Assembly: GCA_025499705.1 (NCBI GenBank)
Contig: JAFMVE010000008.1
Coordinates: forward strand, 62,001-126,000
Origin: Carboxylicivirga caseinilyticus
GTDB taxonomy: Bacteria; Bacteroidota; Bacteroidia; Bacteroidales; Marinilabiliaceae
Length of the DNA: 64,000 bases
Direction of reading: 5' to 3'
Part shown: one piece after another, positions 51,857-61,956 of the stretch
How the letters are laid out: each line of letters starts with the position of its first letter
Position numbering within the stretch: the first letter of the stretch is position 1
Position numbers and translations under genes: made by a program
Notes under the pieces: model-generated
What the model was told of the DNA's origin: nothing
Database searches by the model: none
The model's input: only the letters and a program-made list of their open reading frames with translations

Positions 51857-54265
51857 CTAAAGTGAAAGCATCAGAGAGATAATAATATTCCGTCCGGGTG
51901 CAGCAATACCTGATGAATAGGTTTTGTAACGTTTATTAGTAATGTTTTCTATACCAGCTGTAGCTAATAGGTTAGGGGTGATGTGGTATTGCGAAACCAG
52001 ATTTATGGTTGTCCAACCCGGGGCATATGGATTACCATTTGTGTCGAGGGCATACATGTATGCTTTGTCAATCTCGCTTTCGGGCATATTGTTATATGAT
52101 ACCTCACCATTGTATTGAATATTGAAGTCAAGCTTTAGTTTTTCTGTTTCGTAACTCAGGTGTGTAACTCCAAACCATGGTGCAGCATGACGTAAAGGAG
52201 ACGTTGTTCCATCGTCGAGTTCTTCCTGTCCTTTCTGATAATTAAATCTGCTGGAAGCACTGATACCTGATCTCCACTTATATTCCATGCCAGCCTGAAT
52301 TCCATAAACTTTTGCATGAGCAGCATTTTGTATTGCCTGCACCTTACTTAATTCACTATCATACAAAATACTGTCCTGACCGTTCAGTTGATAATCTCTG
52401 CGAACCATGGCATTGGTTAACCAGGTGTAATAAGCTGCCATGTCGATTTTTAGTTTTTCAATTACAACAATGGCTGCACCTACTTCTCCGTTGATGGCAT
52501 ATTCAGGTTTTAGATCAGGATTGGGAACTACGACTGATCCGGGTTCTGAATCAAATACTTTACCAATGTCGTCAATATTGGGAGCACGAAATCCCGTCGA
52601 CAAAGAAGAGCTTAGCTGAATATTTTCATTAGGATTGTGAATAATGCCAAGACTACCGGTTAATGCTCCAGTGTTAAGAGTTGTGTTGTCAAAGCGGAAA
52701 TCGAAAAACTCATCACTAAATTCGGCATTTAAGTGAATGTAGTTGTAGCGAACACCTCCTTGCAGACTTGTTTTTTTTGTTACTTTATGTAAGTAGTTTC
52801 CGTAAGCTGCCGTAGATAACCAAACAGAGCCATCGGGGTAACGTGATGAAGCAGGTGCTGTTATGTTAGTAAAGATGTCTTCCTGAAGTCCTTCTGAGTT
52901 GATAGAATTACCGATAGCTTCAAAACCGTAGAATAGACGATTGCCATTCTGATTGTTTTTTTCAAAGTCAACATTCAGATTAATGGCATTAACTTTTTCG
53001 GTTCTGTGAGTGATGGATGAACTATTTAAGCTACGGTTGTGTCTGCTTTCTTTAAAATGTTGGTGAGATGCAATAATGTGCATGTGGTCATAGATCTTGG
53101 TTGGAGATGAGTGTTGGATGCTAAGGTTATTCATCATCCAAACCTGCGGTCCATAATACCATTCGGCATAGCGCAATGTATTGTTTTTGTATTGTATAAG
53201 TCGATCGTAACGATCAACATTTGAAGATTCAGAGTAATTAAAGCTGTAATTCAGTTGCCAGTTATTATTGGGTGTATATTTAAACTTTTGCATCAGGTTC
53301 ACCTGGTTGTAGGCAGTAGGAGTTTGTAGCTCCGGGTTTGTGTTTTTAATAATCTGGTCAACACCATTTTTTGTAATCACATATTCAGGTCGTAGGTATT
53401 CATCGGGTCCATTTGACCCCATCTTTAAATCACTAAAATCAGAATAGGTGAAACTTGTAAATGAAGCCCACTTTTCAAATCCCAGGTTTAAATCAAAATG
53501 TCCTGTCGCCTCATTGTTAGCTGATGAATAACGAGTGTTAGCTCTTAATTTAATAAGTGTTTTGTCGCCATGGCCAATTATTGGATCGAAGGTTAAAAAT
53601 CCCATTACACCACCAATGGCATCACTTCCATAAATTACTGAACCAGGACCAAAAATTACTTCTGCCCGGTTTGTGGAAAACGGATCGAGCGAAATAATGT
53701 TTTGCAGATTACCACTTCTGAAGATAGCATTATTCATTCTTACTCCATCAACGGTTATTAATACACGGTTTGTTGCAAAACCTCTTATCATAGGGCTGCC
53801 TCCTCCAAGCTGACTCTTCTGAATATATACATCTCCGGTATTGGCGATTAAATCAGCTGCTGTTTGAGGGTTTAAAAAAGTAATGTCTTTGGGTTTCAGG
53901 ATGGTTACTTTAGAAGGGGTTTCTCTTCTTCCTTGTTTCCACTTTGTTGCAGAAACGATTATTTCATCCAAAGAGAGTTCGCTTGGCTCCAGCAATAATA
54001 CCCAGTTTAGTTTTTTTAATTGTTGGTAACTAAGAATCTTTGATTCATAACCAATTAGTCTGAAAAAAATACTATCTACATCGGCAAATTCTTCCAAAGA
54101 TGCTTTCCCATTGGTATTAGTTACGGTACTAATGGTTGGTGTTGAAGTAAAAATAGTTACCAGTTCAAGTGGTTGCAGATTCTGAGCATCGCGCACAGAG
54201 ATAGTCTGAGCATTACTTATAAATATGGTGCAAACAAATGCAATTAATAAAGATATTCGGATCAT
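51857..54265 (-). CDS. TonB-dependent receptor resembling hemoglobin/heme-type receptors
   Basis: An 802-residue outer-membrane receptor with signal peptide (MIRISLLIAFVCTIFISNAQ), a short regulatory-like N-domain (about 20-105), a plug (PQTAADLIANTGDVYIQKSQ, GGGSPMIRGFATNRVLITVD, GVRMNNAIFRSGNLQNI) and a barrel with ELSLD/IIVSATKW before the plug and AAPGRNIIISLMLSL at the end. The RGFATNRVLITVDGVRMN segment is typical of TonB-dependent hemoglobin/transferrin receptor-like proteins. Heme or metal uptake is therefore likely, though no heme-binding gene is adjacent. Confidence 0.85.
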   Translation of the reverse strand: MIRISLLIAFVCTIFISNAQTISVRDAQNLQPLELVTIFTSTPTISTVTNTNGKASLEEFADVDSIFFRLIGYESKILSYQQLKKLNWVLLLEPSELSLDEIIVSATKWKQGRRETPSKVTILKPKDITFLNPQTAADLIANTGDVYIQKSQLGGGSPMIRGFATNRVLITVDGVRMNNAIFRSGNLQNIISLDPFSTNRAEVIFGPGSVIYGSDAIGGVMGFLTFDPIIGHGDKTLIKLRANTRYSSANNEATGHFDLNLGFEKWASFTSFTYSDFSDLKMGSNGPDEYLRPEYVITKNGVDQIIKNTNPELQTPTAYNQVNLMQKFKYTPNNNWQLNYSFNYSESSNVDRYDRLIQYKNNTLRYAEWYYGPQVWMMNNLSIQHSSPTKIYDHMHIIASHQHFKESRHNRSLNSSSITHRTEKVNAINLNVDFEKNNQNGNRLFYGFEAIGNSINSEGLQEDIFTNITAPASSRYPDGSVWLSTAAYGNYLHKVTKKTSLQGGVRYNYIHLNAEFSDEFFDFRFDNTTLNTGALTGSLGIIHNPNENIQLSSSLSTGFRAPNIDDIGKVFDSEPGSVVVPNPDLKPEYAINGEVGAAIVVIEKLKIDMAAYYTWLTNAMVRRDYQLNGQDSILYDSELSKVQAIQNAAHAKVYGIQAGMEYKWRSGISASSRFNYQKGQEELDDGTTSPLRHAAPWFGVTHLSYETEKLKLDFNIQYNGEVSYNNMPESEIDKAYMYALDTNGNPYAPGWTTINLVSQYHITPNLLATAGIENITNKRYKTYSSGIAAPGRNIIISLMLSL

Positions 54266-54324
54266 AAGATTGAGCCGGGTTGAATATTAGGTTACATCTT
54301 TGATATATGAATCAAAGATAGAGT

Positions 54325-55494
54325 TTATTCATTAACTTCACCGACAAAGTTTAAATTGATTTCTAATATCTCTGGTCTGTTTCCTGTTCTGATAGGAGGT
54401 CCCCAGGTGCCAAAGCCTGTGCTGACAATAAAATGAGAATTGCCTTTTTGCTTATAACCCCTGCTTACTTCAAATATTTTTTTCGTGATGTATCCAAAAG
54501 GCCAAAGCTGACCATGATGAGTGTGCCCTGATATTTGCAAATCAACACCTGCATTTGTTGCGTCATCCAAATTATAAGGTTGGTGATCGAGTAAAATGAT
54601 AGGTTTTGAATGGTCAAGATTTCCAAGCAATTCCTCAAGGTTTTTACGCTGGTTATTGGTTCTGTTTTTATCTCTGTCTTCTCTGGCGGCAATAATAAAC
54701 GAATCATTTATGGTGATGCTGGAGTCACGTAAAACAGTAATGCCATGATCGATCAAATATTCTACAGCTCTTTCAACGCCACCAATATACTCGTGATTAC
54801 CTGTCGAAGCATAAACTCCCATGGGAGCTTTCAATTCCAAAAGGTTTTTGCCTAAGTTTTGTTTGATAACGGGTTGTACATCTTCATCTACCACGTCTCC
54901 TGCCAGAAGTATGATATCGGGATGAAGGCTATTGATAGTTTCAACCAGTTTGCTTGTTTTTCTTGGACCAATAATGGTTCCGAGATGTATATCTGAGGCT
55001 GCAACAATTTTCAAAGATTGCATTGATCCTGCATTCTTGTGAATATTAATTGTTTGTTGGTTGATTTTTGGATGCCAGGCATTTAAAAAGCCAATGAGTA
55101 TGGTTAAAAGAACTCCTGAAAAAATTATGATGCCGGTTATTGTCTTTAACTGATCATAAGCTGCACTTCCTTTCGAAGGGAGGAAGTGGAATATCCAGTT
55201 CAATAATCTGATTAGATCAACAGTTATGAGGCTAAGTGTAAAATATAGCATGCCTGCAAACCAGAAGGCTCCAATCCAATGAAGGGTGGTTGCTGGGGGA
55301 GCATACCATATTTTTTCCAGAAACCGTCCTGCTGGATAAGCTAAAAAAAGTACAATCATTAAAATTCTGAATGTAGATTTTAAGGTGGTAGTATTCTCCA
55401 ACCATTGCATTCCTCTTTGGTAAATGTAAAAGTTGACAAAAAAATGAATGCTTAATACAATGCTTAAGAAAATGATTATACTTGCCGTTTTCAT
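54325..55494 (-). CDS. Membrane-bound calcineurin-like metallophosphoesterase
   Basis: About 389 residues from the ATG at 55494 (MKTASIIIFL); a longer form starting at 55542 is less likely. The first about 140 residues hold four to five membrane helices. The C-terminal domain has the metallophosphoesterase motifs AASDIHLGTI, LLAGDVVDED, STGNHEYIGG, LLDHQPYNLDDA and SGHTHHGQLWP. The substrate is unknown; relatives act on lipids or nucleotides at the membrane. It is divergent from the small membrane protein gene. Confidence 0.88.
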   Translation of the reverse strand: MKTASIIIFLSIVLSIHFFVNFYIYQRGMQWLENTTTLKSTFRILMIVLFLAYPAGRFLEKIWYAPPATTLHWIGAFWFAGMLYFTLSLITVDLIRLLNWIFHFLPSKGSAAYDQLKTITGIIIFSGVLLTILIGFLNAWHPKINQQTINIHKNAGSMQSLKIVAASDIHLGTIIGPRKTSKLVETINSLHPDIILLAGDVVDEDVQPVIKQNLGKNLLELKAPMGVYASTGNHEYIGGVERAVEYLIDHGITVLRDSSITINDSFIIAAREDRDKNRTNNQRKNLEELLGNLDHSKPIILLDHQPYNLDDATNAGVDLQISGHTHHGQLWPFGYITKKIFEVSRGYKQKGNSHFIVSTGFGTWGPPIRTGNRPEILEINLNFVGEVNE

Positions 55495-55581
55495 AAATTG
55501 GGTCTTTAATGGCTGTAAAGATAATAAAGCTATTAAATACAAATGTCTTTGTTTATAACCTTACAGGGTAATAAAATGTTT

Positions 55582-55938
55582 ATGGCTAAAATGATAAATA
55601 AACCATCGAAATGGCTACTTATTCTAGGTGGAATTTTTATTCTTCTGGGTATTCTTCTTAGGATGCAGGCGGAATTGTTTGATTGGTCAATTGTTTTTTT
55701 TGCTGCCGGAGGTAGTTTGAAGGTTATCTACCTGGTGATAGGTGTCAGTAGAAAAATATTAAAAATAGGCTGGGAGATAATATTGCTATTTATTGGAGTA
55801 TCATTGGTAATGATGGGGGTATTTTTTAAAAACTATTCTGCATTTGATCATTTATATCGTTGGTTTATTTTGTTTGGGGTCATTTGTAAAGTCTCATTTT
55901 TAGTCATTTTCGTTAGGCGACAAAAATTGCGTAAATGA
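55582..55938 (+). CDS. Small membrane protein of unknown function
   Basis: About 118 residues from the ATG at 55582 (MAKMINKPSKWLLILGGIFI); in-frame ATGs at 55576 and 55543 are possible. Four membrane helices are predicted from hydrophobicity (about residues 8-27, 38-58, 66-84, 92-112), with a basic C-terminus (RRQKLRK). No family recognised. It is divergent from the metallophosphoesterase gene. Confidence 0.6.
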   Translation: MAKMINKPSKWLLILGGIFILLGILLRMQAELFDWSIVFFAAGGSLKVIYLVIGVSRKILKIGWEIILLFIGVSLVMMGVFFKNYSAFDHLYRWFILFGVICKVSFLVIFVRRQKLRK

Positions 55939-56103
55939 ATACCCTATGTTAGTAGTTTTGGGTTGTATAAATATATCATATAAATAAAACATACTAAAAT
56001 AAAATGAAATATAATATATTGATATATAAATGTTATAATAGATTTATATTAAATTAATAGGATTATATATATTAAAAAAGTAGGCTCATTTTTCTATATC
56101 TCA

Positions 56104-56111
56104 TATCTTTG
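56104..56111 (+). promoter_or_regulatory. Candidate -7 element for the DUF4395 gene
   Basis: TATCTTTG matches TAnnTTTG, 42 bases before the ATG. The 215-base region before the gene is extremely AT-rich and lacks a clear -33 TTTG. Confidence 0.45.
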
Positions 56112-56153
56112 TTGTGTTGATAAATGAATTGATCATTAAATAAAGAACAAAAG

Positions 56154-56597
56154 ATGAAGAATTTAGTGTGTCCGGTATCCCCTGATCGAGTGTTGGAAGC
56201 TCAACCACGAATTTCTGCCTTGTTAGTAGTGGTATTGTTGGGATTGTATTTGTTTACGCAATTATGGTTGATTCCTGTTTTTTTGTTTGTCGATTTTCTA
56301 TTAAGGGGGTATGTGAATGGAAAATTCAGTGTTGTTGCCTATGTTTCAAAGACTTTAGCAATTAAATATTATGCTGATGGGTTAAAAATAGATAAGGCTC
56401 CGAAAATGTTTGCCGCTCGTTTGGGTATGGTTTTTAGTGCTCTTATAATTGTTTTGAGCTTATTTAATTTGACCAGCTGGGCTTTGGGTTTTGCCTTTGC
56501 ATTAATGATATTTGCTTCCGTTGAGTGTTTTTTAAATTTTTGTGTGGGTTGTTATGTATATACATTATTTATAATACCCATGTTAAAAAGTTATTGA
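56154..56597 (+). CDS. DUF4395 family membrane protein
   Basis: A 147-residue protein with four membrane helices in two pairs. The start CPVSPDRVLEAQPRISALLV and the later ECFLNFCVGCYVYTLFI, with its C-x2-C in the last helix, match DUF4395. Function is unknown; the conserved Cys could be redox active or bind metal. It stands alone. Confidence 0.8.
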   Translation: MKNLVCPVSPDRVLEAQPRISALLVVVLLGLYLFTQLWLIPVFLFVDFLLRGYVNGKFSVVAYVSKTLAIKYYADGLKIDKAPKMFAARLGMVFSALIIVLSLFNLTSWALGFAFALMIFASVECFLNFCVGCYVYTLFIIPMLKSY

Positions 56598-56797
56598 TGG
56601 TATGTGTTTGGTTGTAAATTTGGCACGACTTTTAGTTGTTGTAAATCTGCATTTTAACCTTTTATTGAATTCTGTTTATCGATCACATTTGTAATTTAGT
56701 CTATAATATTTAATCATTCGTCAAAAGAATGCTCACTTTCAGATGCTTAACCGTAATTATTAACACTTTTAAAAAGTGATAATTAAAATTGTGTGTT

Positions 56798-57292
56798 ATG
56801 AAATATCTGATTACAACTGTGTTTGCCTTATTGATGGCTTCATTAATGTATTCGCAGGATTTTTCTTATGTGAAAGAAATTGAACTTAATGATAACAATC
56901 AGCTTAAATCAGCTGAAGAGGATGTATTGGAGTGTTGTTATTATCTGGTAGCTGCCCGATATAATAAAAACGATGAACAGCGCATTGTTGCTACCGACTT
57001 TGTTTCGAAATGGGTAGATGCTAAATTTGACAAGGAAGTACTGTTGAATGAAAAGATTAATACAATAACCGAAGAGCGTCAGGAGCTGAATGAGATGTTT
57101 CTGGTTTATTATGCTTTACGATATATCGAAAATGAAGGTGGGATAGGCAAGGAAGAATTAGTTCAGAAAGCATTAACAGGTGTTGTTGACTTTTGCGAAA
57201 ATCCTGTGAATAAAATAAAGATTACTAAGGAGATGAAGAATCTTAAAGAGGTGATTGAAGCAGGAACTTTATCGGCTTATCTGCAGAAATAG
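56798..57292 (+). CDS. Secreted protein of unknown function
   Basis: A 164-residue protein with a signal peptide (MKYLITTVFALLMASLMYSQ), which fixes the ATG at 56798. The mature part is mostly helical (AEEDVLECCYYLVAARYNKN; ITEERQELNEMFLVYYALRY). It contains two adjacent Cys and a third near residue 140. No family recognised. The gene stands alone and is followed by a bidirectional terminator shared with recA. Confidence 0.65.
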   Translation: MKYLITTVFALLMASLMYSQDFSYVKEIELNDNNQLKSAEEDVLECCYYLVAARYNKNDEQRIVATDFVSKWVDAKFDKEVLLNEKINTITEERQELNEMFLVYYALRYIENEGGIGKEELVQKALTGVVDFCENPVNKIKITKEMKNLKEVIEAGTLSAYLQK

Positions 57293-57311
57293 TGAGAATT
57301 GAGATAAATAA

Positions 57312-57341
57312 AAACGGGTATTCGATTTAGAATACCCGTTT
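57312..57341. terminator. Bidirectional terminator between the secreted-protein gene and recA
   Basis: AAACGGGTATTC and GAATACCCGTTT form a perfect 12-bp stem with a 6-base loop, with T-rich flanks on both strands. The two convergent genes stop 20 and 17 bases away. Confidence 0.9.
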
Positions 57342-57357
57342 CTTGTATGTGTTGGAA

Positions 57358-58377
57358 TTACTTCGCTTTAATGGCTTCCATAATTTTTTGTTCCAGTTCT
57401 TCCGCTAATTCAGGATTGTCTTTAATTACTTCCTTAACAGCTTCTCTACCCTGGCCGAGTTTTGTTTCGCCATAGCTGAACCATGATCCGCTTTTCTTAA
57501 CAATTTCAAGTTCAACACCTAAATCCAGGATCTCACCAATTCTGGAGATTCCCTCGCCATAACGAATTTCAAATTCGGCTTTTTTGAATGGAGGAGCTAC
57601 TTTGTTTTTAACAACTTTAACACGGGTTAAACTACCTACAACGTTTTCGCCGTCTTTAATTTGGGTAACACGACGAATGTCCAAGCGAACAGAGGCATAG
57701 AATTTTAATGCGTTACCACCTGTTGTTGTTTCCGGATTTCCGAACATTACTCCAATTTTTTCACGCAACTGGTTGATGAAAATACAGGTTGTGTTGGTTT
57801 TATTGATAGTTGAAGTTAATTTACGTAGTGCCTGAGACATCAAACGGGCTTGTAATCCCATTCTAGAATCACCCATATCGCCTTCTATTTCTGCTTTTGG
57901 AGTTAGAGCGGCAACAGAGTCAATAACGATAATGTCGATAGCTGATGATCGGATAAGCTGATCAGCAATTTCTAAAGCTTGCTCGCCATTATCGGGTTGG
58001 GATATTAAAAGGTTTTCCAGGTTAACCCCTAGTTTTTCGGCATAAAAACGATCAAAGGCATGTTCTGCATCAATAAATGCTGCAATGCCTCCTTGTTTTT
58101 GGGCTTCCGCAATGGCATGAATAGCAAGAGTTGTTTTACCAGATGACTCAGGACCATAGATTTCAATAATTCTTCCGCGAGGTAAACCGCCAACACCTAA
58201 AGCAAGGTTAAGTGCTATGGAACCGGATGGTATAACCGGAACATCTTCAATGGATGCATCATCCATCTTCATAATGGTTCCTTTACCATAGGTTTTATCA
58301 ATTTTATCCATGGTAAGCTGAAGGGCTTTCAGTTTTTCCTGGTTTACTTTATTTTCTTTTTTCTCTTTTTCTGCCAT
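57358..58377 (-). CDS. recA: Recombinase RecA
   Basis: A 339-residue RecA. The Walker A motif is [14 protein letters not shown], followed by IDAEHAFD, the Walker B-like [30 protein letters not shown], the L2-region [20 protein letters not shown] and [16 protein letters not shown]. The length is normal. It lies 46 bases downstream of the peroxiredoxin gene in the same direction and is probably co-transcribed. Confidence 0.98.
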   Translation of the reverse strand: MAEKEKKENKVNQEKLKALQLTMDKIDKTYGKGTIMKMDDASIEDVPVIPSGSIALNLALGVGGLPRGRIIEIYGPESSGKTTLAIHAIAEAQKQGGIAAFIDAEHAFDRFYAEKLGVNLENLLISQPDNGEQALEIADQLIRSSAIDIIVIDSVAALTPKAEIEGDMGDSRMGLQARLMSQALRKLTSTINKTNTTCIFINQLREKIGVMFGNPETTTGGNALKFYASVRLDIRRVTQIKDGENVVGSLTRVKVVKNKVAPPFKKAEFEIRYGEGISRIGEILDLGVELEIVKKSGSWFSYGETKLGQGREAVKEVIKDNPELAEELEQKIMEAIKAK

Positions 58378-58423
58378 TTTATTTTGTTTTATGCTGTTTC
58401 TTCAATTTGTCAGGGTAGTAGAG

Positions 58424-58888
58424 TTATAAATTTAACTCGCTTAATATCTGATTTGTATGATCTTTTGTTTTTACTTTCTCAAAGATCTTTGTTATAGTTC
58501 CCTCTTCGTCAATAATAAACGTTTTTCTTAAAACACCCATGTAAGTTTTGCCATACAACTTCTTTTCTCCCCAGGCATTGTACATTTCAAGAATCTCTTT
58601 TTCAGTGTCTGCAATTAGGTTGAATCTAAGATTGTGTTTGGCAATAAATTTCTGGTGCGACGAAATACTGTCGGGACTAACACCTATTACTTCAAAGCCT
58701 TTACTGGTAAGTTCGTCATAGTTCTCGCTAAGATTACACGATTCAGCTGTGCAGCCGGGTGTATTGTCTTTTGGGTAGAAATATAAAATGACTTTTTTGC
58801 CTTTGAAGTCCTCCAGGGTGATTGTTTTGTTGTCCTGATTGATTCCTTTGAAAACAGGGGCTTTGTCGCCTTCTTTTAGTACTGACAT
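58424..58888 (-). CDS. bcp: Thioredoxin-dependent peroxiredoxin (Bcp/PrxQ)
   Basis: About 154 residues from the ATG at 58888 (MSVLKEGDKAPVFKGINQDN); an upstream start would add 14 residues outside the family. The peroxidatic Cys is in YFYPKDNTPGCTAESC, with a second Cys five residues later as in PrxQ. It reduces peroxides using thioredoxin. It precedes recA, linking oxidative-stress defence to DNA repair by position only. Confidence 0.95.
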   Translation of the reverse strand: MSVLKEGDKAPVFKGINQDNKTITLEDFKGKKVILYFYPKDNTPGCTAESCNLSENYDELTSKGFEVIGVSPDSISSHQKFIAKHNLRFNLIADTEKEILEMYNAWGEKKLYGKTYMGVLRKTFIIDEEGTITKIFEKVKTKDHTNQILSELNL

Positions 58889-59113
58889 AGCTAATGAAAT
58901 TAATTGGTTACAAATATATTTAATATACAACGAATATGCTCAGGCTTGGTTCAAAAGTTATTAACATGCAATAGTTCAATGCTGTAAGTATTTTGTTAAT
59001 CGTAATATTATTGTGCTTATTTGTATGTTATTCAATGCTGGTACATTGCATTTAATATTATTGATTAACCTTAGTTATTCTGATAAGCAGGCTGCAAAAT
59101 CGATAGGTTTGTT

Positions 59114-59121
59114 TAATTTTG
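59114..59121 (+). promoter_or_regulatory. Candidate -7 element for the PD40/SPOR protein gene
   Basis: TAATTTTG matches TAnnTTTG, 23 bases before the ATG at 59144. No TTTG is seen at the -33 spacing. Confidence 0.4.
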
Positions 59122-59143
59122 AAGCTGCCAACACAAGAAAAAT

Positions 59144-61624
59144 ATGATTTTAACACGTATGAAAATTCAATACATTGTTTTGATAATGATTGCATTTGTT
59201 TCACTAAAGATAAATGCACAGGAATCTTATTCTTCAAAACAAGCTTATGATATTTTTAAGGACGGAGATTATAAAGAGGCTCAAAAAGCATATGCTTATT
59301 TATTGACTAAGTACGATCGGGAGCCTAAATACAATTATTACTATGGAATATGTCTGTTGCAGAATAATGAGAATATCTCAGAAGCTGTAAAGCGATTGAA
59401 ATTTGCAGCATTAAAAGGGATTAGTAGAGATGCCTATTATTATTTGGGAAGAGCTTATCAGTTGAATTATAATTTTGAAGAAGCTATTTCGCAATTTAAT
59501 CGCTTTTTAAAATATGCTGCAGCTTCAGATATCCGTAATGAGAAAGCTGAGATGTATGTGCGGCAATGTAAGGTGAGTGTGGATTTAGCGGCCAAAGTAT
59601 ATCATCTTGATGTATTATCAAGAGATACAGTGCAGAAGAAAACCTTCATTAATTACTATCATCCGGTGAAAGATGTGGGACGGATTATGCGGAATAGTGA
59701 TTTCTTTGAATCCGGTGTTGACCCTGAGGGAGTGCTTTATCTGACGGAGCGGGGAGATCAGGTTTATTTTGCCTTGCTAAACGAAGCTGGCAACAGGGAT
59801 CTTTATAAAATGGAAAAGCTTCTGGATGGATGGAGTGATAGTAAACTTTTGAATGAATTGAATTCAGAAGCTGATGATATGTATCCGTATTTACTTATTG
59901 ATGGACAAACCCTGTTTTTCTCTTCAAATCGAGAAGGAGGAATGGGAGGATTTGATATCTATAAATCAACATATGATTCCGGAACAAAAACGTTTTCTAC
60001 TCCTGTTAATGTGGGCATACCATTTAACTCACCTAAAGATGATTTCTTATTTGTAACGGATGAATTTAATGATAAGGGATGGTTTGCTTCTAATCGTGAA
60101 ACAAGCGATAGTACCTTGATTGTATACACCATAAAATGGAATAGTAAGGTGGTTAAAAATCTGGTTACAGATATGAATGTGGTCAAGGAGGTAGCTGCTT
60201 TACCTCTTTCTGATCAGAGTTTCAATACCACCGGTAAAACGGATAAGAATGGATCTGTTGATCAACAAAAGAAAAGCTTTGAATTTCGTTTTATGATTGC
60301 TGACACATTGGTTTACACTAAAAAAGAGCATTTTAATAGTCAGGAGGCATTGGAATATTTTCGTCAGAGTCAGCAGTTGATTCATCAGAAAGATAGTTTG
60401 TCAAACTTAATGAAAGGTCAGCGTATTAGGTATGCAAGAACTAATTCTGATACCGAACGTGATATGTTGGTGAAAGATATTCTTTTGCTTGAAAAACAGG
60501 TTTATGGTTTAGATGGCAATATTGAACAAACGCAAAATAATGCAAGATATACCGAACTGACCAGAATTAAAGAATTGATTCGACAAGGAAGGTATATTGC
60601 ACCTGATCAGGTAAAAACTGAAAAGAAGTCGGAAACAAAGTTGAAGGAGATTCTTATACCTTCGGAATATACCTATTATACCAACGAAGAATTTCAACGG
60701 AAATTGAATGAGTTAGATGAGATGTATCAACAGGTTTTTGATCCATCAGAGGTAGCTCAGTTGAAAAAAGCAGACTCTTTATTCGTTTGGGGAAATATTC
60801 TTAGTCTGGAGTCATCTAAACTGCTGGAGGAGGCTGATAATCAGCAGTCGGTAAAGGTTCCGGTTGTATCTAATCCATTTAAAAAGCAGGATGAAGAAGA
60901 GGAAGAGAATGTTGTTTCGCCAGCTCAGGAAATGATCAATAAATCAAAGGAATTGAAGGAGATTTCTCTGGAATTGTACCATCAGTCACTCGATCAGAAA
61001 TATAAGATTTATGGTCAAAAGTTAAGTGATGTGGTAAAGTCAAATTCAACCGCAGATTTTTCTTATATAGAACAACCGCAGATCGATGCTTCAACCTACT
61101 TTAAAAATGCTAAAGAGATGTTAAACCCTGTATTGGGGTATGACGTGGAAACCTACGAAAAAGCAGGTGCGATGAAGCGATCAGGAGTACAGGAGCAAGA
61201 GAAAGCATTGTTTACTTATCTTGAGAAGAAGGAAGGTGGTGAAGTTGCTGAAGAGTTGGTGGAAAAAGAAGAGGTTGTGGGAAATGTACAAAAGACATAT
61301 CAGGAGTTACAAGGGATGGATGAGGAGGTTAAGAAACCTCAGGAAATTGTTCAGGCAGCTTTTAAGAAAGAATATGAATATCGCATTCAGATTGGCGTAT
61401 TTCGAAACGAACCAAATGCTGAGGCATTAAGCCAATTACCGGAGATTACAAAAACTGAAATTCCATCAAAAGATCTTACAAAATATTTTACAGGCAGATA
61501 TCCAAGTTATATAAAAGCTTCAGAAGAATTAGATAAAGTGCGGGCAGCCGGATTTAGTGGGGCATTTGTTGTTGTGTTTAAGGATGGCAAACAAATTAAT
61601 CTTACAGATGAATTAAAAAAATAG
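59144..61624 (+). CDS. Envelope protein with TPR, PD40 and C-terminal SPOR-like domains
   Basis: An 826-residue exported protein; a second ATG at 59159 gives a more usual signal peptide (MKIQYIVLIMIAFVSLKINA). The order is: TPR-like repeats (about 30-150: AYDIFKDGDYKEAQKAYAYL), a PD40/WD40-like segment (about 200-330: DDMYPYLLIDGQTLFFSSNR followed by EGGMGGFDIY), long charged coiled coils (about 390-700), and a C-terminal SPOR-like domain (YRIQIGVFRNEPNAEAL ... AAGFSGAFVVVFKDGKQI). The mix recalls Bacteroidota proteins that link outer membrane and peptidoglycan, including gliding/type IX secretion accessory proteins. The exact role is unknown. Confidence 0.75.
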   Translation: MILTRMKIQYIVLIMIAFVSLKINAQESYSSKQAYDIFKDGDYKEAQKAYAYLLTKYDREPKYNYYYGICLLQNNENISEAVKRLKFAALKGISRDAYYYLGRAYQLNYNFEEAISQFNRFLKYAAASDIRNEKAEMYVRQCKVSVDLAAKVYHLDVLSRDTVQKKTFINYYHPVKDVGRIMRNSDFFESGVDPEGVLYLTERGDQVYFALLNEAGNRDLYKMEKLLDGWSDSKLLNELNSEADDMYPYLLIDGQTLFFSSNREGGMGGFDIYKSTYDSGTKTFSTPVNVGIPFNSPKDDFLFVTDEFNDKGWFASNRETSDSTLIVYTIKWNSKVVKNLVTDMNVVKEVAALPLSDQSFNTTGKTDKNGSVDQQKKSFEFRFMIADTLVYTKKEHFNSQEALEYFRQSQQLIHQKDSLSNLMKGQRIRYARTNSDTERDMLVKDILLLEKQVYGLDGNIEQTQNNARYTELTRIKELIRQGRYIAPDQVKTEKKSETKLKEILIPSEYTYYTNEEFQRKLNELDEMYQQVFDPSEVAQLKKADSLFVWGNILSLESSKLLEEADNQQSVKVPVVSNPFKKQDEEEEENVVSPAQEMINKSKELKEISLELYHQSLDQKYKIYGQKLSDVVKSNSTADFSYIEQPQIDASTYFKNAKEMLNPVLGYDVETYEKAGAMKRSGVQEQEKALFTYLEKKEGGEVAEELVEKEEVVGNVQKTYQELQGMDEEVKKPQEIVQAAFKKEYEYRIQIGVFRNEPNAEALSQLPEITKTEIPSKDLTKYFTGRYPSYIKASEELDKVRAAGFSGAFVVVFKDGKQINLTDELKK

Positions 61625-61674
61625 AAATTGGTTTTTTACAAAAAAACTGTTTATTTTAAAGAAACATTTGGCCT

Positions 61675-61950
61675 ATGGTTGCATTTAGTAAAAGAAGCAA
61701 GCTTCCTGAGAAGGATGGAAGTAATAGTGAAAAGCGAATTCTTACACTTCATAATGATGATGTTAATACATTTGATCATGTTATCGATGTGTTATGTGAG
61801 GTTTGTGAGCACGATGCTATTCAGGCAGAACAATGTGCCCTCATTACTCACTACAAAGGATCGTGCGATGTTATGGTTGGGGCAGTTGACAAACTTTTAA
61901 CGATACAAGAGCAAATGGTTCAGGAAAAACTTTTAGTTACCATTGATTAA
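61675..61950 (+). CDS. clpS: ClpS-like adaptor of the Clp protease
   Basis: A 91-residue ClpS, which delivers substrates with destabilising N-terminal residues to the ClpA/ClpC-ClpP protease. The core LTLHNDDVNTFDHVIDVLCE holds the conserved N-D-D and T of the N-end pocket; AEQCALITHYKGSCDVMVG follows. ATG at 61675 is the first start that keeps the family core. It stands between the SPOR-protein gene and nfeD. Confidence 0.93.
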   Translation: MVAFSKRSKLPEKDGSNSEKRILTLHNDDVNTFDHVIDVLCEVCEHDAIQAEQCALITHYKGSCDVMVGAVDKLLTIQEQMVQEKLLVTID

Positions 61951-61956
61951 ATCACT

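Noticed and set aside
61628-61900. Plus-strand frame of 90 codons overlapping clpS
   Set aside because: It is an alternate-frame shadow of clpS, whose family core is unambiguous in the other frame.
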